A stretch of 21,466 nt of DNA from assembly GCA_964482845.1 (NCBI GenBank), contig CAYZZE010000027.1, positions 1 through 21,466 of the forward strand. Direction: 5' to 3'. A program made the translations under genes and the position numbers. Of this stretch, positions 15,370 to 21,466 are shown one piece after another. This DNA is from VGPI01 sp964482845. GTDB lineage: Bacteria > Cloacimonadota > Cloacimonadia > Cloacimonadales > Cloacimonadaceae. Every line of letters begins with the position of its first letter. Position 1 is the first letter of the stretch. The notes below the pieces were generated by a model. That model was not told the DNA's origin. It was given only the letters and a program-made list of their open reading frames with translations, and made no database searches.

Positions 15370-16662
15370 TTACAATCCTGCATTCTGGATCAGTGCCTGA
15401 ACAGGCTTCATCTCGTAGGGACTGCCCTTTTCGATCGCATCGAGGATAGCGCCGCCTCCGGTGAAAAAGTAGTATCTATCATTATTGACAGCCTTGGCAA
15501 AGGTATCGCTCAAGAGGTCTTTGAATTCCTGTATCGTATCACCGCCGCCAAAAAGTTTTTGCGCCTTTTCATTGGCATCAATGAGTTTATACGCTCCTTT
15601 GGTTCCATCCTTGAAAAGGACAGTATAACCCATGACAGCATTGATGAATATGGTTTTGGCACCTAAAAACACTTTCTTTATCTGTTCATCGGCAAATGAT
15701 TCCAAAGCGGCATCGAGGACGTAGTTCAGTTCCATGCCTTCTTTCAGATCTTTGATCTTCCGGCAGCGCCAGGAGCCATCCTGGACCGCATCAAATGAGT
15801 CGGATTCGATCACCTCAGGCAATTCCACTATCTTGTGGATATGCGCTCGGGAATTGTCGATGAATTCCTTTGCCAGAGCGAGATCATCCTCGCCGATCCC
15901 TTTGATCCGGATGCCGTATTTGACGCAAAGCCAGGCATTATAGAGCACGCCGCCCAGGATCAGATGGTCGGAGATCTCGATCAAGGCGGTAAGCGGTCTG
16001 ATCTTTGTGTCAAATTTAGCGCCGGCAACGACGGAGACGAGCGGACGCTGCGGCTCGAACACCATTTTCAAATGATCGATCTCCTTGAGCATCAGCAAGC
16101 CGGCATAAGCAGGAAGTTTTTTGGCAAGCAGATAGGTGGAGACATGCGCCTGCCAGGATCCAAACGCATCATTGACAAATACGTCGCCCAGAGCGGATAA
16201 CTTGTCCGCCAGAACTTCCGCATCATCGCACTTACTTTCCTCACCGGCAAACCATCTGGTATTGGGTAAATAAACGAAATCACATTCACTCTTGCGGAGT
16301 TTTTCGATCGCAAGATGGCAGAGACTAAGGTCAATGATGCCTTTACCCTCCTCCACCGGGCATTCGGGGATCAAGCCATGCAGGTGCAATTTGCTCTCCA
16401 AATAACGAACGATCGGGGTAACGGCATCATCTTCCGAAACGGTGATCAATCCCGTCTTTTTGTCATAAGGTCTGCCCACATGCGTCATCAGGACCGGTAG
16501 TCCGCCTTTTTTGTAGATGTGGATCAGGGTGGGGATAGTGGCATCGATCCGCATTGGATCTTTGATCTTGCCTTTCTTGACCACGTTATGATCCAGACGA
16601 ACCAGCACAACCTTGCCCTGCAGATTTACATCCAGCATATCTGGCACCACTGAAGCGAACAT
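15370..16662 (-). CDS. pgk: Divergent phosphoglycerate kinase-like protein
   Basis: 430 residues from ATG 16662, chosen because AGAAGGAG lies 8 bases upstream; an in-frame TTG at 16689 lies before that site. The PGK fold is clear: L-V-R-L-D-H-N (family V-R-x-D-F/L-N), R38, T-H-V-G-R-P at 60-65, L-P-N-T-R136, V-N-D-A-F-G at 163-168, A-G-A-K216-F-D-T-K220, G-G-G-D-T and G-G-G-A. PGK makes ATP from 1,3-bisphosphoglycerate. Substrate-site residues D24, N26, R38, H61, R64 and R136 are kept, but the usual A-H-R of G-x-A-H-R-A after V-N-D-A-F-G is S-W-Q-A-H, so one 3-phosphoglycerate-binding arginine appears missing. The chain is also about 30 residues longer than typical. It may be the organism's working PGK or a paralog with another acyl-phosphate substrate. 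It heads the mutA-mutB-meaB operon. Confidence 0.85.
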   Translation of the reverse strand: MFASVVPDMLDVNLQGKVVLVRLDHNVVKKGKIKDPMRIDATIPTLIHIYKKGGLPVLMTHVGRPYDKKTGLITVSEDDAVTPIVRYLESKLHLHGLIPECPVEEGKGIIDLSLCHLAIEKLRKSECDFVYLPNTRWFAGEESKCDDAEVLADKLSALGDVFVNDAFGSWQAHVSTYLLAKKLPAYAGLLMLKEIDHLKMVFEPQRPLVSVVAGAKFDTKIRPLTALIEISDHLILGGVLYNAWLCVKYGIRIKGIGEDDLALAKEFIDNSRAHIHKIVELPEVIESDSFDAVQDGSWRCRKIKDLKEGMELNYVLDAALESFADEQIKKVFLGAKTIFINAVMGYTVLFKDGTKGAYKLIDANEKAQKLFGGGDTIQEFKDLLSDTFAKAVNNDRYYFFTGGGAILDAIEKGSPYEMKPVQALIQNAGL

Positions 16663-16692
16663 AGTTCTTACTCCTTCTGCTGTTTTCAACCC

Positions 16693-16720
16693 TAATTAAA
16701 CAAAGGATTGAAACAGTCAA
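16693..16720 (-). promoter_or_regulatory. Candidate promoter of the pgk-like/mut operon
   Basis: On the minus strand TTGACT (16715-16720) is followed after 16 bases by the AT-rich TAATTA (16693-16698), about 30 bases before the ATG at 16662. The -35 is good, the -10 weak. Confidence 0.3.
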
Positions 16721-16854
16721 GTAAATTGTTGCATAAACCCATCCCAGACCTTATTCTTGACCCTATCCGACGCTATTGACCGCTATCACCTTGCCCGAAC
16801 GCGAGTCCTAAATACTGCCCGATTTATGATTTACCTCACTCTCAAACCACCTTG

Positions 16855-16893
16855 CTCCCGAGATACACCCGAGTACCCGGGAGTATCTCGGAG
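16855..16893. repeat. GC-rich hairpin between the pgk-like and nuclease genes
   Basis: CGAGATAC (16859-16866) pairs with GTATCTCG (16883-16890), and inner CCG...CGG tracts extend the stem with a few mismatches. Outer CTCC/GGAG extend it as well. It lies downstream of the nuclease gene (minus strand) and upstream of the pgk-like promoter, so it could serve as the nuclease terminator, though no T-run follows. The rest of 16721-16955 shows nothing else. Confidence 0.5.
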
Positions 16894-16955
16894 CGATAGT
16901 GAATCGAGATCGGGGCAAAGGATCAGGTGATAACTGATCTGTCCAAGGGTTGTGG

Positions 16956-17426
16956 TCATTTTCGGCTTCGGCGTCTGAATTCCCAGGGCGGGATGGGGTT
17001 CTTGTCACTCCAGAGCCCGATCCGGTGTTGTCGTGCCTGTGTCTCCAGTGCTGCCATATGGCGGTTTTTGCTATATTGTTTGTAGTGCCACGCCAGTCCG
17101 TGCCGAAGCAGTTCGTGATTCAGATTTCGTCCGTCGGGCAAGATGATAAGGGCGATATGCCTGCCATAGCGGTCCTGGGACAAGATCCGGGCGGTGACCG
17201 TTTTGCCGAAGCACAGACCAGAGACGAATAGTTTTGCCCGGCTGCCGTAGGGCTGTTTCTTTTCCGGACAGTCGATCCCCGCCAGCCGGATGCGGTAAGT
17301 GGTTCTGCCTTTGAGGATCTCGATTGTATCTCCATCCTTGACGGCGATTACCCTGCCTGTGATGTCTCTCGCCGGAAGCAAAATGTAGGCGAGGATCAGG
17401 ATGATCAGCAGAATCGTCTTTTTCAT
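16956..17426 (-). CDS. Secreted thermonuclease-like protein (SNase domain)
   Basis: 156 residues from ATG 17426, supported by GGGAGGG 5 bases upstream; the open frame runs further but that part belongs to the neighbouring pseudogene. Residues 1-19 are a signal peptide or membrane anchor (M-K-K-T then a Leu/Ile core). The domain from about 21 matches staphylococcal nuclease: V-x-D-G-D-T-I, I-R47-L-A-G-I-D52-C-P-E55 and D-R-Y-G-R89, which correspond to the catalytic Arg35, Asp40, Glu43 and Arg87. The enzyme would cut DNA or RNA with calcium outside the cytoplasm, perhaps for nutrient scavenging. It starts 10 bases after the pseudogene's stop, so it may once have shared that gene's transcript. 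Confidence 0.88.
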   Translation of the reverse strand: MKKTILLIILILAYILLPARDITGRVIAVKDGDTIEILKGRTTYRIRLAGIDCPEKKQPYGSRAKLFVSGLCFGKTVTARILSQDRYGRHIALIILPDGRNLNHELLRHGLAWHYKQYSKNRHMAALETQARQHRIGLWSDKNPIPPWEFRRRSRK

Positions 17427-17436
17427 AGCGCCCTCC

Positions 17437-17980
17437 CTAATGAGCACAGTAATCGTGTTCGCTCTGGCAAGAGTATTGCCAGTCGCTATCATAAGTGGGT
17501 TCGAGTTCGTCCGTCCGGGTGGCGGTCTCATTGAATTTGGTGAAGAAGGGGTGCTAATCCAATGGGGATCACGCGCCTCCAGATATTTCAGGCTAAAAAC
17601 CTTCTGTCCATCTATGCAGAGGACGCTATCGATCTTTATCTTGCCAAGCGTCGTGGACATGGATAGCCCCCTGACCGTTGCATCCGGATAGTTTTGACCG
17701 TTGGTGCCAGATCGTCCGTCGCCTTTGCCTTTTGCAACATGTTCCAATGCTCCTCAGACAGCATATCCGGATGGGGATAACTCATCCGGTGGACCGGATC
17801 ATCCGGCACGCCTTCCCAATCGATCAGTTCATTGACGACGTAACTATTGGTTCGAATAGGGAAGACCAATGCCGTCGTCAGGATCACTTCGATCAATCCC
17901 ACCGGCAGGCTTTTCAGTTGCTTGATCCGATCCAGGTTGCCCAGATCAAACATATCGATCCTGGTATATGTAGCAGACAC
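17437..17980 (-). pseudogene. Remnant of a KamA-family (lysine 2,3-aminomutase-like) radical SAM gene, core deleted
   Basis: The N-terminal part (start GTG 17980, AAGGAG upstream at 17988-17993) reads like the lead of the KamA-like family: V-F-P-I-R-T-N-S-Y-V, then E-L-I-D-W-E-G-V-P-D-D-P-V, then P-D-M-L-S-E-E-H-W. In another frame follows the family's C-terminal part: A-T-V-R-G-L-S-M-S-T-T-L-G-K, D-G-Q-K-V-F-S-L-K-Y-L-E-A-R-D-P-H-W. After a further one-base slip at a C-run (17548-17551) it continues F-F-T-K-F-N-E-T-A-T and runs to the TAG at 17437-17439. The radical SAM core with CxxxCxxC and the PLP-binding region, about 250 residues, is missing; the junction lies near 17690-17735. The product cannot be active. 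Family recognition is from memory of conserved phrases. Confidence 0.75.
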
Positions 17981-18277
17981 TTCACATCTCCTTAATCCTG
18001 TTGTGGGCACCGCAAGATCTCCTGAAGAGTCCAAAGACCATGTCTCTGCCTGGGTGATCGGCATACCAATAACCGTGCCGGTAGGATTATCCGCCCCAGC
18101 GCTTGCCAAGATAAGCGTATCTGACCGCAAGTCAATGTATTATAATGTCTTGTGCCACGCAGTTGATGGTGGCGACGCCAGCGAACAGTATCCCGGCCAG
18201 CATAACTACTACCTTGATATCTGTCAAGCATTAATCACCTCCATCTGATTAAGTATCTGTTCCAAGGAAAACAGGAC
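17981..18277. other. Region between the kamA remnant and fur
   Basis: On the minus strand GGAGGTG (18236-18242) precedes an ATG (18229-18231) opening a 79-codon frame that ends exactly at the kamA ribosome-binding site, and a TTG (18225-18227) opening a 31-codon frame with a hydrophobic V-V-V-M-L-A-G-I-L-F-A-G core. Neither product resembles a known family and the frames conflict. This could be a decayed small membrane or secreted gene, or the 5' leader of the kamA-like gene. Confidence 0.3.
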
Positions 18278-18306
18278 TTGACAAAAATGGGGGATTCTGA
18301 TATATT
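18278..18306 (+). promoter_or_regulatory. Sigma70-type promoter of the fur-feoB-feoA operon
   Basis: TTGACA (18278-18283), 17 bases, TATATT (18301-18306): perfect -35, 5-of-6 -10 and ideal spacing. It lies 30 bases before the fur ATG. Confidence 0.75.
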
Positions 18307-18322
18307 GCGACTCAGTCTCAAT
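18304..18322 (+). promoter_or_regulatory. Fur-box-like palindromic operator
   Basis: ATTGCGACTCAGTCTCAAT: arms of eight with one mismatch around TCA, that is, a 7-1-7 dyad (TGCGACT C AGTCTCA) of the size and shape of Fur-family sites. It starts in the -10 box and covers the transcription start, so a bound repressor would block transcription. Autoregulation by the product of the next gene is the natural reading. Confidence 0.6.
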
Positions 18323-18336
18323 ATGAGGAGAACTTT

Positions 18337-18777
18337 ATGAAAGATCATGAAGAGGTTTTTGTCGAGTTCCTGCAGGGGCGGGGCTTGAAATATACGCGGA
18401 CGCGAAAGATAATATTGGATATCGTATTTTCTCTGCATGAGCACTTTGATGCGGAGCAGTTGTATGACCTGGCGCGGCGGCGGACGCGGGAAATGTCCCG
18501 GGCGACGGTGTATCGCACCATTCAGCTATTGTGTGAGGTGGGATTATTGCAGCAGTCGGTTCGTTTTTCGGCACGGGAGACCTACGAGCATATCTATGGT
18601 CATCCTAAACACATTCATTGGGTATGCAGCAAATGTGATGCAGTAATTGAGACCGATCTGGCGGAATTGTTGCCCGGCTTGAACCGGGAGGCAAAGCGCA
18701 TTGGTTTTCGGGTGGAAGATACCAAGTTTACCATCGTAGGACTGTGCTGGAAGTGTAAGGATATTGAGAATGGGTAG
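18337..18777 (+). CDS. fur: Fur-family metal-responsive repressor
   Basis: 146 residues, usual length. Winged-helix domain at about 1-85 with R-G-L-K-Y-T-R-T-R-K-I-I-L-D, H-F-D-A-E-Q-L-Y-D-L and the recognition region S-R-A-T-V-Y-R-T-I-Q-L-L. The dimer/metal domain has H-I-Y-G-H-P-K-H-I-H-W-V-C-S-K-C and a second C-W-K-C near the C-terminus, so the structural zinc site of two CXXC pairs is intact. The family includes Fur, Zur and PerR; the overlap with feoB and the shared promoter favour iron. GAGGAG precedes the ATG at good spacing. The stop overlaps the feoB start by 8 bases. Confidence 0.92.
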   Translation: MKDHEEVFVEFLQGRGLKYTRTRKIILDIVFSLHEHFDAEQLYDLARRRTREMSRATVYRTIQLLCEVGLLQQSVRFSARETYEHIYGHPKHIHWVCSKCDAVIETDLAELLPGLNREAKRIGFRVEDTKFTIVGLCWKCKDIENG

Positions 18778-20908
18778 CAATAACAGAACACCCGTGATCG
18801 CCTTGGCTGGGAATCCCAATGTAGGCAAGACCACTTTATTCAATGCTCTGACCGGTGCAAGGCAGCACGTGGGCAATTGGCCTGGTGTAACCGTGGAATA
18901 CAAGGCGGGCACCATCCTCAACCAAAGTAAACAATACGAAGTGATCGATCTGCCGGGGATCTATGCTTTCTCGGCATCGTCTCCGGATGAATGTGTGGCA
19001 CGTGATTATCTTCTCAAGGACAAACCCGATCTGGTGGTCAATATCGTCGATGCCTCCAATCTGGAGCGCAATCTCTATCTGAGCGTACAACTAATGGAGA
19101 TGCAGGTTCCGGTACTCATGGTTTTGAGTATGACGGATATTGCCGGGCGCAATGGCATCAGGATTGATCATCGGCATCTGGAGACGCATCTGGGTCTTCC
19201 GGTCAAGCCCTTGATCCTGAATCGCAAGTTTGACCGAGAGGAATTTATCCAACAGATAGATCAATGCCTGCAAAGTCCTCCCGTGCCCAATGTGATCCGC
19301 TATGATGAGCCGGTGGAGAAAGCGATCGCCACCATCACCGAGGTCTTGAACGATGGCACAGAGCATAGCGTTGAGCCCATTTCCTGGCGTGCGATCAAAT
19401 TGATCGAAGGAGATGCGGACGAGCAGGCAAAACTGAGCGGAGACCGCTTGGTTCGGATCGTCAGATCGATCCAAGGCGTTGAGCGCCATCGTGGTCAGGA
19501 TGGCCGGATCGTGATCGCCGGTGACCGCTATGCCTACATCCGCGGATTGGTCAAGGATGTGGTCAAGCGCAGCAGCACCGATCTCCAGACGTTTTCTGAC
19601 CGGATCGACAAGGTTTTGCTGAGCAAGATTATGGGACTGCCGGTATTTTTTGGAGTGATGTATCTGATTTTCCTGATCGCGGTACGGGCGAGCCAGCCCT
19701 TGATTGATCTGATCGACGAGGGATTGTCCTGGCTCTTGGTGGGTCAATTCGGTGCATTGTTGTCCGGCTGGAATGCTCCGTATTGGCTGGAACACATCCT
19801 GAGCGAAGGGCTGGGAGGAGGACTGGTCACAATCGCCACATTCATCCCGCCGATCTTCTTTATATTCTTGAGTTTAGCGGTTCTGGAGGACTCCGGATAC
19901 ATGGCGCGGGCAGCATTTATCGCCGACAAGTCAATGCGGCGGATCGGACTGCCGGGCAAGGCGTTCATTCCGCTTTTGGTCGGCCTCGGCTGCACCGTTC
20001 CGGCGATCATGGCGACACGGACGTTGGAAAGCAGACGTGACCGGATCATGACCTCGATCCTTGCTCCCTTTATCAGTTGTGGTGCCAAACTACCTGTTTA
20101 TACATATCTGGCGCTGATATTCTTCCCGCGTACTGCCGATATCGCCATCTTTGGCTTGTATTTAAGCGGGATCGTGATGGCGATGCTGGTCGCCTATATG
20201 CTCAAGAAAACCTTGTTCAAGACCGATCCGGGCGTATTTGTGATGGAATTGCCCGCCTTTCACATTCCGACTTTCAATGGCATCTTCCTGCATACTTGGC
20301 ACCGGCTCAAGGATTTTATTCTCCGCGCAGGAAAGACGATCCTCGGTGTGATCATCCTGATCAATATCCTGCAGGCGATCTACATCACCAGTCCTTTTGA
20401 AAGTGCAGTCGGGAATGGCGAGCCGGTCAGGGAGACCCTGCTCCAGACAGCCGGACGTGCCATCAATCCGGTCTTCCAGCCGATTGGTATCGATCCTGAT
20501 AACTGGGAAGCCAGCGTGGCGCTGCTCAGCGGTCTCTTTGCCAAGGAAGCGATCGTGGGTTCCCTTCAGACCTTGTATGGGATCGAGGAAAACGAGGAAG
20601 GCAAGGCGACGATCAAGAGCAAATTTGGCGGTACCAGAGAGATCTGGGCGTTTTTGCTGTTCATCTTGTTATATTCGCCCTGTGCAGCGACCCTTGCCTT
20701 GCTTTTCAAAGGATATGGCTGGGGCTGGTTGGTCTTTGCTTTTGGGTATCTCACGCTATTGGCGTGGGTAGTGGCGACAATGTTTTATCAAATCACCAAC
20801 TGGACGGCAATATCCGTGTTCTGGATCGGGACCGGTCTGGGAATCATAATGTTATCAATATTGTTTTTCAAGTATTTAGGGAGAAGACAGCACTATGAGG
20901 CGCAATAG
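18770..20908 (+). CDS. feoB: Ferrous iron transporter FeoB
   Basis: Inner-membrane Fe(II) importer with a cytosolic G domain. The start is ATG 18770 (AAGGA about 9 bases upstream); a TTG at 18764 is an alternative. 712 residues. G1 G-N-P-N-V-G-K-T-T at 14-22, G2 W-P-G-V-T-V-E, G3 D-L-P-G-I-Y, then a helical GDI-like domain and the FeoB transmembrane core. The core has both gate motifs: G-L-G-C-T-V-P-A-I-M-A-T-R-T-L-E-S-R-R-D-R and I-S-C-G-A-K-L-P-V-Y. Odd: the G4 position, usually N-M-x-D, reads S120-M-T-D123, and no clear G5 S-A motif follows. Nucleotide specificity may be relaxed or altered. Overlaps with fur (8 bases) and feoA (14 bases) point to one translation-coupled operon. Confidence 0.95.
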   Translation: MGSNNRTPVIALAGNPNVGKTTLFNALTGARQHVGNWPGVTVEYKAGTILNQSKQYEVIDLPGIYAFSASSPDECVARDYLLKDKPDLVVNIVDASNLERNLYLSVQLMEMQVPVLMVLSMTDIAGRNGIRIDHRHLETHLGLPVKPLILNRKFDREEFIQQIDQCLQSPPVPNVIRYDEPVEKAIATITEVLNDGTEHSVEPISWRAIKLIEGDADEQAKLSGDRLVRIVRSIQGVERHRGQDGRIVIAGDRYAYIRGLVKDVVKRSSTDLQTFSDRIDKVLLSKIMGLPVFFGVMYLIFLIAVRASQPLIDLIDEGLSWLLVGQFGALLSGWNAPYWLEHILSEGLGGGLVTIATFIPPIFFIFLSLAVLEDSGYMARAAFIADKSMRRIGLPGKAFIPLLVGLGCTVPAIMATRTLESRRDRIMTSILAPFISCGAKLPVYTYLALIFFPRTADIAIFGLYLSGIVMAMLVAYMLKKTLFKTDPGVFVMELPAFHIPTFNGIFLHTWHRLKDFILRAGKTILGVIILINILQAIYITSPFESAVGNGEPVRETLLQTAGRAINPVFQPIGIDPDNWEASVALLSGLFAKEAIVGSLQTLYGIEENEEGKATIKSKFGGTREIWAFLLFILLYSPCAATLALLFKGYGWGWLVFAFGYLTLLAWVVATMFYQITNWTAISVFWIGTGLGIIMLSILFFKYLGRRQHYEAQ

Positions 20909-21194
20909 ATTTCGTCGGCGGTTGTGGCTTTGGTGGGGACGAATGACCGGGCGGAGAAACCGTTGTCCCAGAGACCGTCAATGCCATAACCTGTCACAAG
21001 CAGTGGGGGGAAGCGTGGTCATGGTGACCTGTAACCAAAACATCCGCATGGTTGAGCGGGGTCTTTACAGCGGAATCAGCATCCGCATCCTGCGTAACAA
21101 CAGGGATGAACCAAATTTGATCATTGCTGTGGGCGACAGTCGATATATTCTGGACCGCAGGATCGCAGCGCATATCAAGGTGCGATATATCTGA
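20895..21194 (+). CDS. feoA: FeoA-domain protein with an arginine-rich N-terminal extension
   Basis: 99 residues. The C-terminal 60 form a FeoA SH3-like domain: G-G-S-V-V-M-V-T-C-N, R-M-V-E-R-G-L-Y-S-G-I-S-I-R-I-L, V-G-D-S-R-Y-I-L-D-R-R-I-A-A-H-I-K-V. FeoA is a small cytosolic partner that supports FeoB. Most FeoA proteins are about 75-85 residues; the extra N-terminal 35 here are strongly basic (R-R-N-R-F-R-R-R) and include two Cys (C-P-R-D-R-Q-C). The extension overlaps the feoB end by 14 bases. A later start inside the extension cannot be excluded, but GGGAGA upstream of the ATG supports this one. Confidence 0.85.
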   Translation: MRRNRFRRRLWLWWGRMTGRRNRCPRDRQCHNLSQAVGGSVVMVTCNQNIRMVERGLYSGISIRILRNNRDEPNLIIAVGDSRYILDRRIAAHIKVRYI

Positions 21195-21200
21195 GCCGGT

Positions 21201-21217
21201 GCTTTCCGGAGGGAAGC
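21201..21217 (+). terminator. Weak hairpin after feoA
   Basis: GCTTTCC, loop GGA, GGGAAGC, followed by only TTTCC. The stem of seven includes one G-T pair. It is close to the feoA stop and could end the operon, but the T-run is poor. Confidence 0.3.
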
Positions 21218-21309
21218 TTTCCATCAGCGGCAGATGACGTTTGCCTTCAACGAGAGATCATTGCACATAATGGGCTCACGAGAGATTGAGATCTTGAGAA
21301 AGCTATATA

Positions 21310-21363
21310 ATAAGATTTCCAGCGCCATCAGACGGATAGAATAAGATTTCCAGCGCCATCAGA
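21310..21363 (+). repeat. Tandem 23-base direct repeat
   Basis: Two identical 23-base copies, 21310-21332 and 21341-21363, begin ATAAGATTTCC and end GCGCCATCAGA, separated by 8 bases (period 31). They are intergenic and next to palindromes at 21371-21451. Confidence 0.85.
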
Positions 21364-21370
21364 TGTTAGG

Positions 21371-21451
21371 CGGTGGTTTCAACCACCGTTCCTGATCTTG
21401 AGAGTACATGCAACCCTACTGAGTTTTTTGACTTTGTGAGGACTTCAGTCC
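21371..21451. repeat. Pair of REP-like palindromes with TC centres
   Basis: CGGTGGTT-TC-AACCACCG (21371-21388) is a perfect 8-base-arm palindrome; GGACT-TC-AGTCC (21440-21451) is a perfect 5-base-arm one. Both have the same two-base centre. Palindromes of this sort are typical of REP-type elements mobilised by single-domain Y1 transposases. No transposase is in view; the array may continue past the window end. Confidence 0.6.
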
Positions 21452-21466
21452 GAACAAGATACATAC

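Noticed and set aside
16956..17747. A 263-residue nuclease starting at 17747
   Set aside because: The upstream part is the C-terminal piece of the KamA-like remnant. The nuclease has its own strong ribosome-binding site and signal peptide at 17426.
17992..18231. A 79-codon minus-strand frame before the kamA remnant
   Set aside because: It has a good ribosome-binding site, but the product has biased composition and no recognisable features, and a second overlapping frame competes. Noted only as a possible decayed gene.
3499..19330. Several copies of the octamer GCGATCGC (for example near 3499, 8893, 12081, 13624 and 19321), as in cyanobacterial HIP1
   Set aside because: All five fall in coding frames as Ala-Ile-Ala codons with GCG ATC GCN, so codon preference explains them.
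21195..21466. CRISPR array
   Set aside because: Only two identical 23-base units with an 8-base gap are present and no cas genes are seen; the spacing is far too short for spacers.

Overview
The window looks like a chromosomal segment of an uncultured, anaerobic, Gram-negative bacterium. The evidence is an outer-membrane beta-barrel protein, a two-subunit B12-dependent methylmalonyl-CoA mutase with its MeaB chaperone, and a Fe(II) FeoA/FeoB uptake operon under a Fur-type regulator. The mix (propionate/succinate metabolism, lysine-2,3-aminomutase-like remnants, many short dispersed repeats, moderate GC) resembles fermentative lineages such as Cloacimonadota. That placement is inference; no rRNA or tRNA gene is visible.

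Layout. 1-267: non-coding, with one copy of a dispersed repeat. 268-786 (-): dihydrofolate reductase. 991-3522 (+): a tightly overlapping trio made of a YkvA/DUF1232 membrane protein, the house-cleaning NTPase RdgB and a phosphohexomutase. 3531-6268 (-): an operon that reads, in transcription order, a 58-residue zinc-ribbon protein, RsmA/KsgA and a 598-residue outer-membrane protein. 6269-6899: a repeat-rich intergenic region with a very large cruciform-capable palindrome. 6900-9870 (+): a Thi5/NMT1-type periplasmic binding lipoprotein overlapping a Cache-HAMP-SpoIIE-phosphatase membrane sensor. 9867-16662 (-): a phosphoglycerate-kinase-like gene, then mutA, mutB and meaB. 16956-17426 (-): a secreted thermonuclease-like protein. 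17437-17980 (-): remains of a KamA-like radical SAM gene whose core has been deleted. 18278-21194 (+): promoter, Fur-box-like operator, fur, feoB, feoA. 21195-21466: tandem and palindromic repeats.

How the genes work together. MutA/MutB interconvert succinyl-CoA and methylmalonyl-CoA and MeaB protects the cobalamin enzyme; a carbon-metabolism kinase-like gene heads the same operon. The fur operon is likely autoregulated, since a near-perfect palindrome overlaps a consensus promoter. The binding lipoprotein plus phosphatase pair has no ABC permease or ATPase beside it, so it reads best as a two-protein sensory device that signals into a partner-switching pathway encoded elsewhere.

Most notable points: the orphan binding-protein/phosphatase pair; a PGK-like protein that has lost one of the substrate-binding arginines; a FeoB whose G4 nucleotide-specificity Asn is Ser; the zinc-ribbon gene hidden beneath an apparent rsmA extension, next to a probable one-base indel; the deleted kamA-like gene; and the palindrome at 6551-6629.
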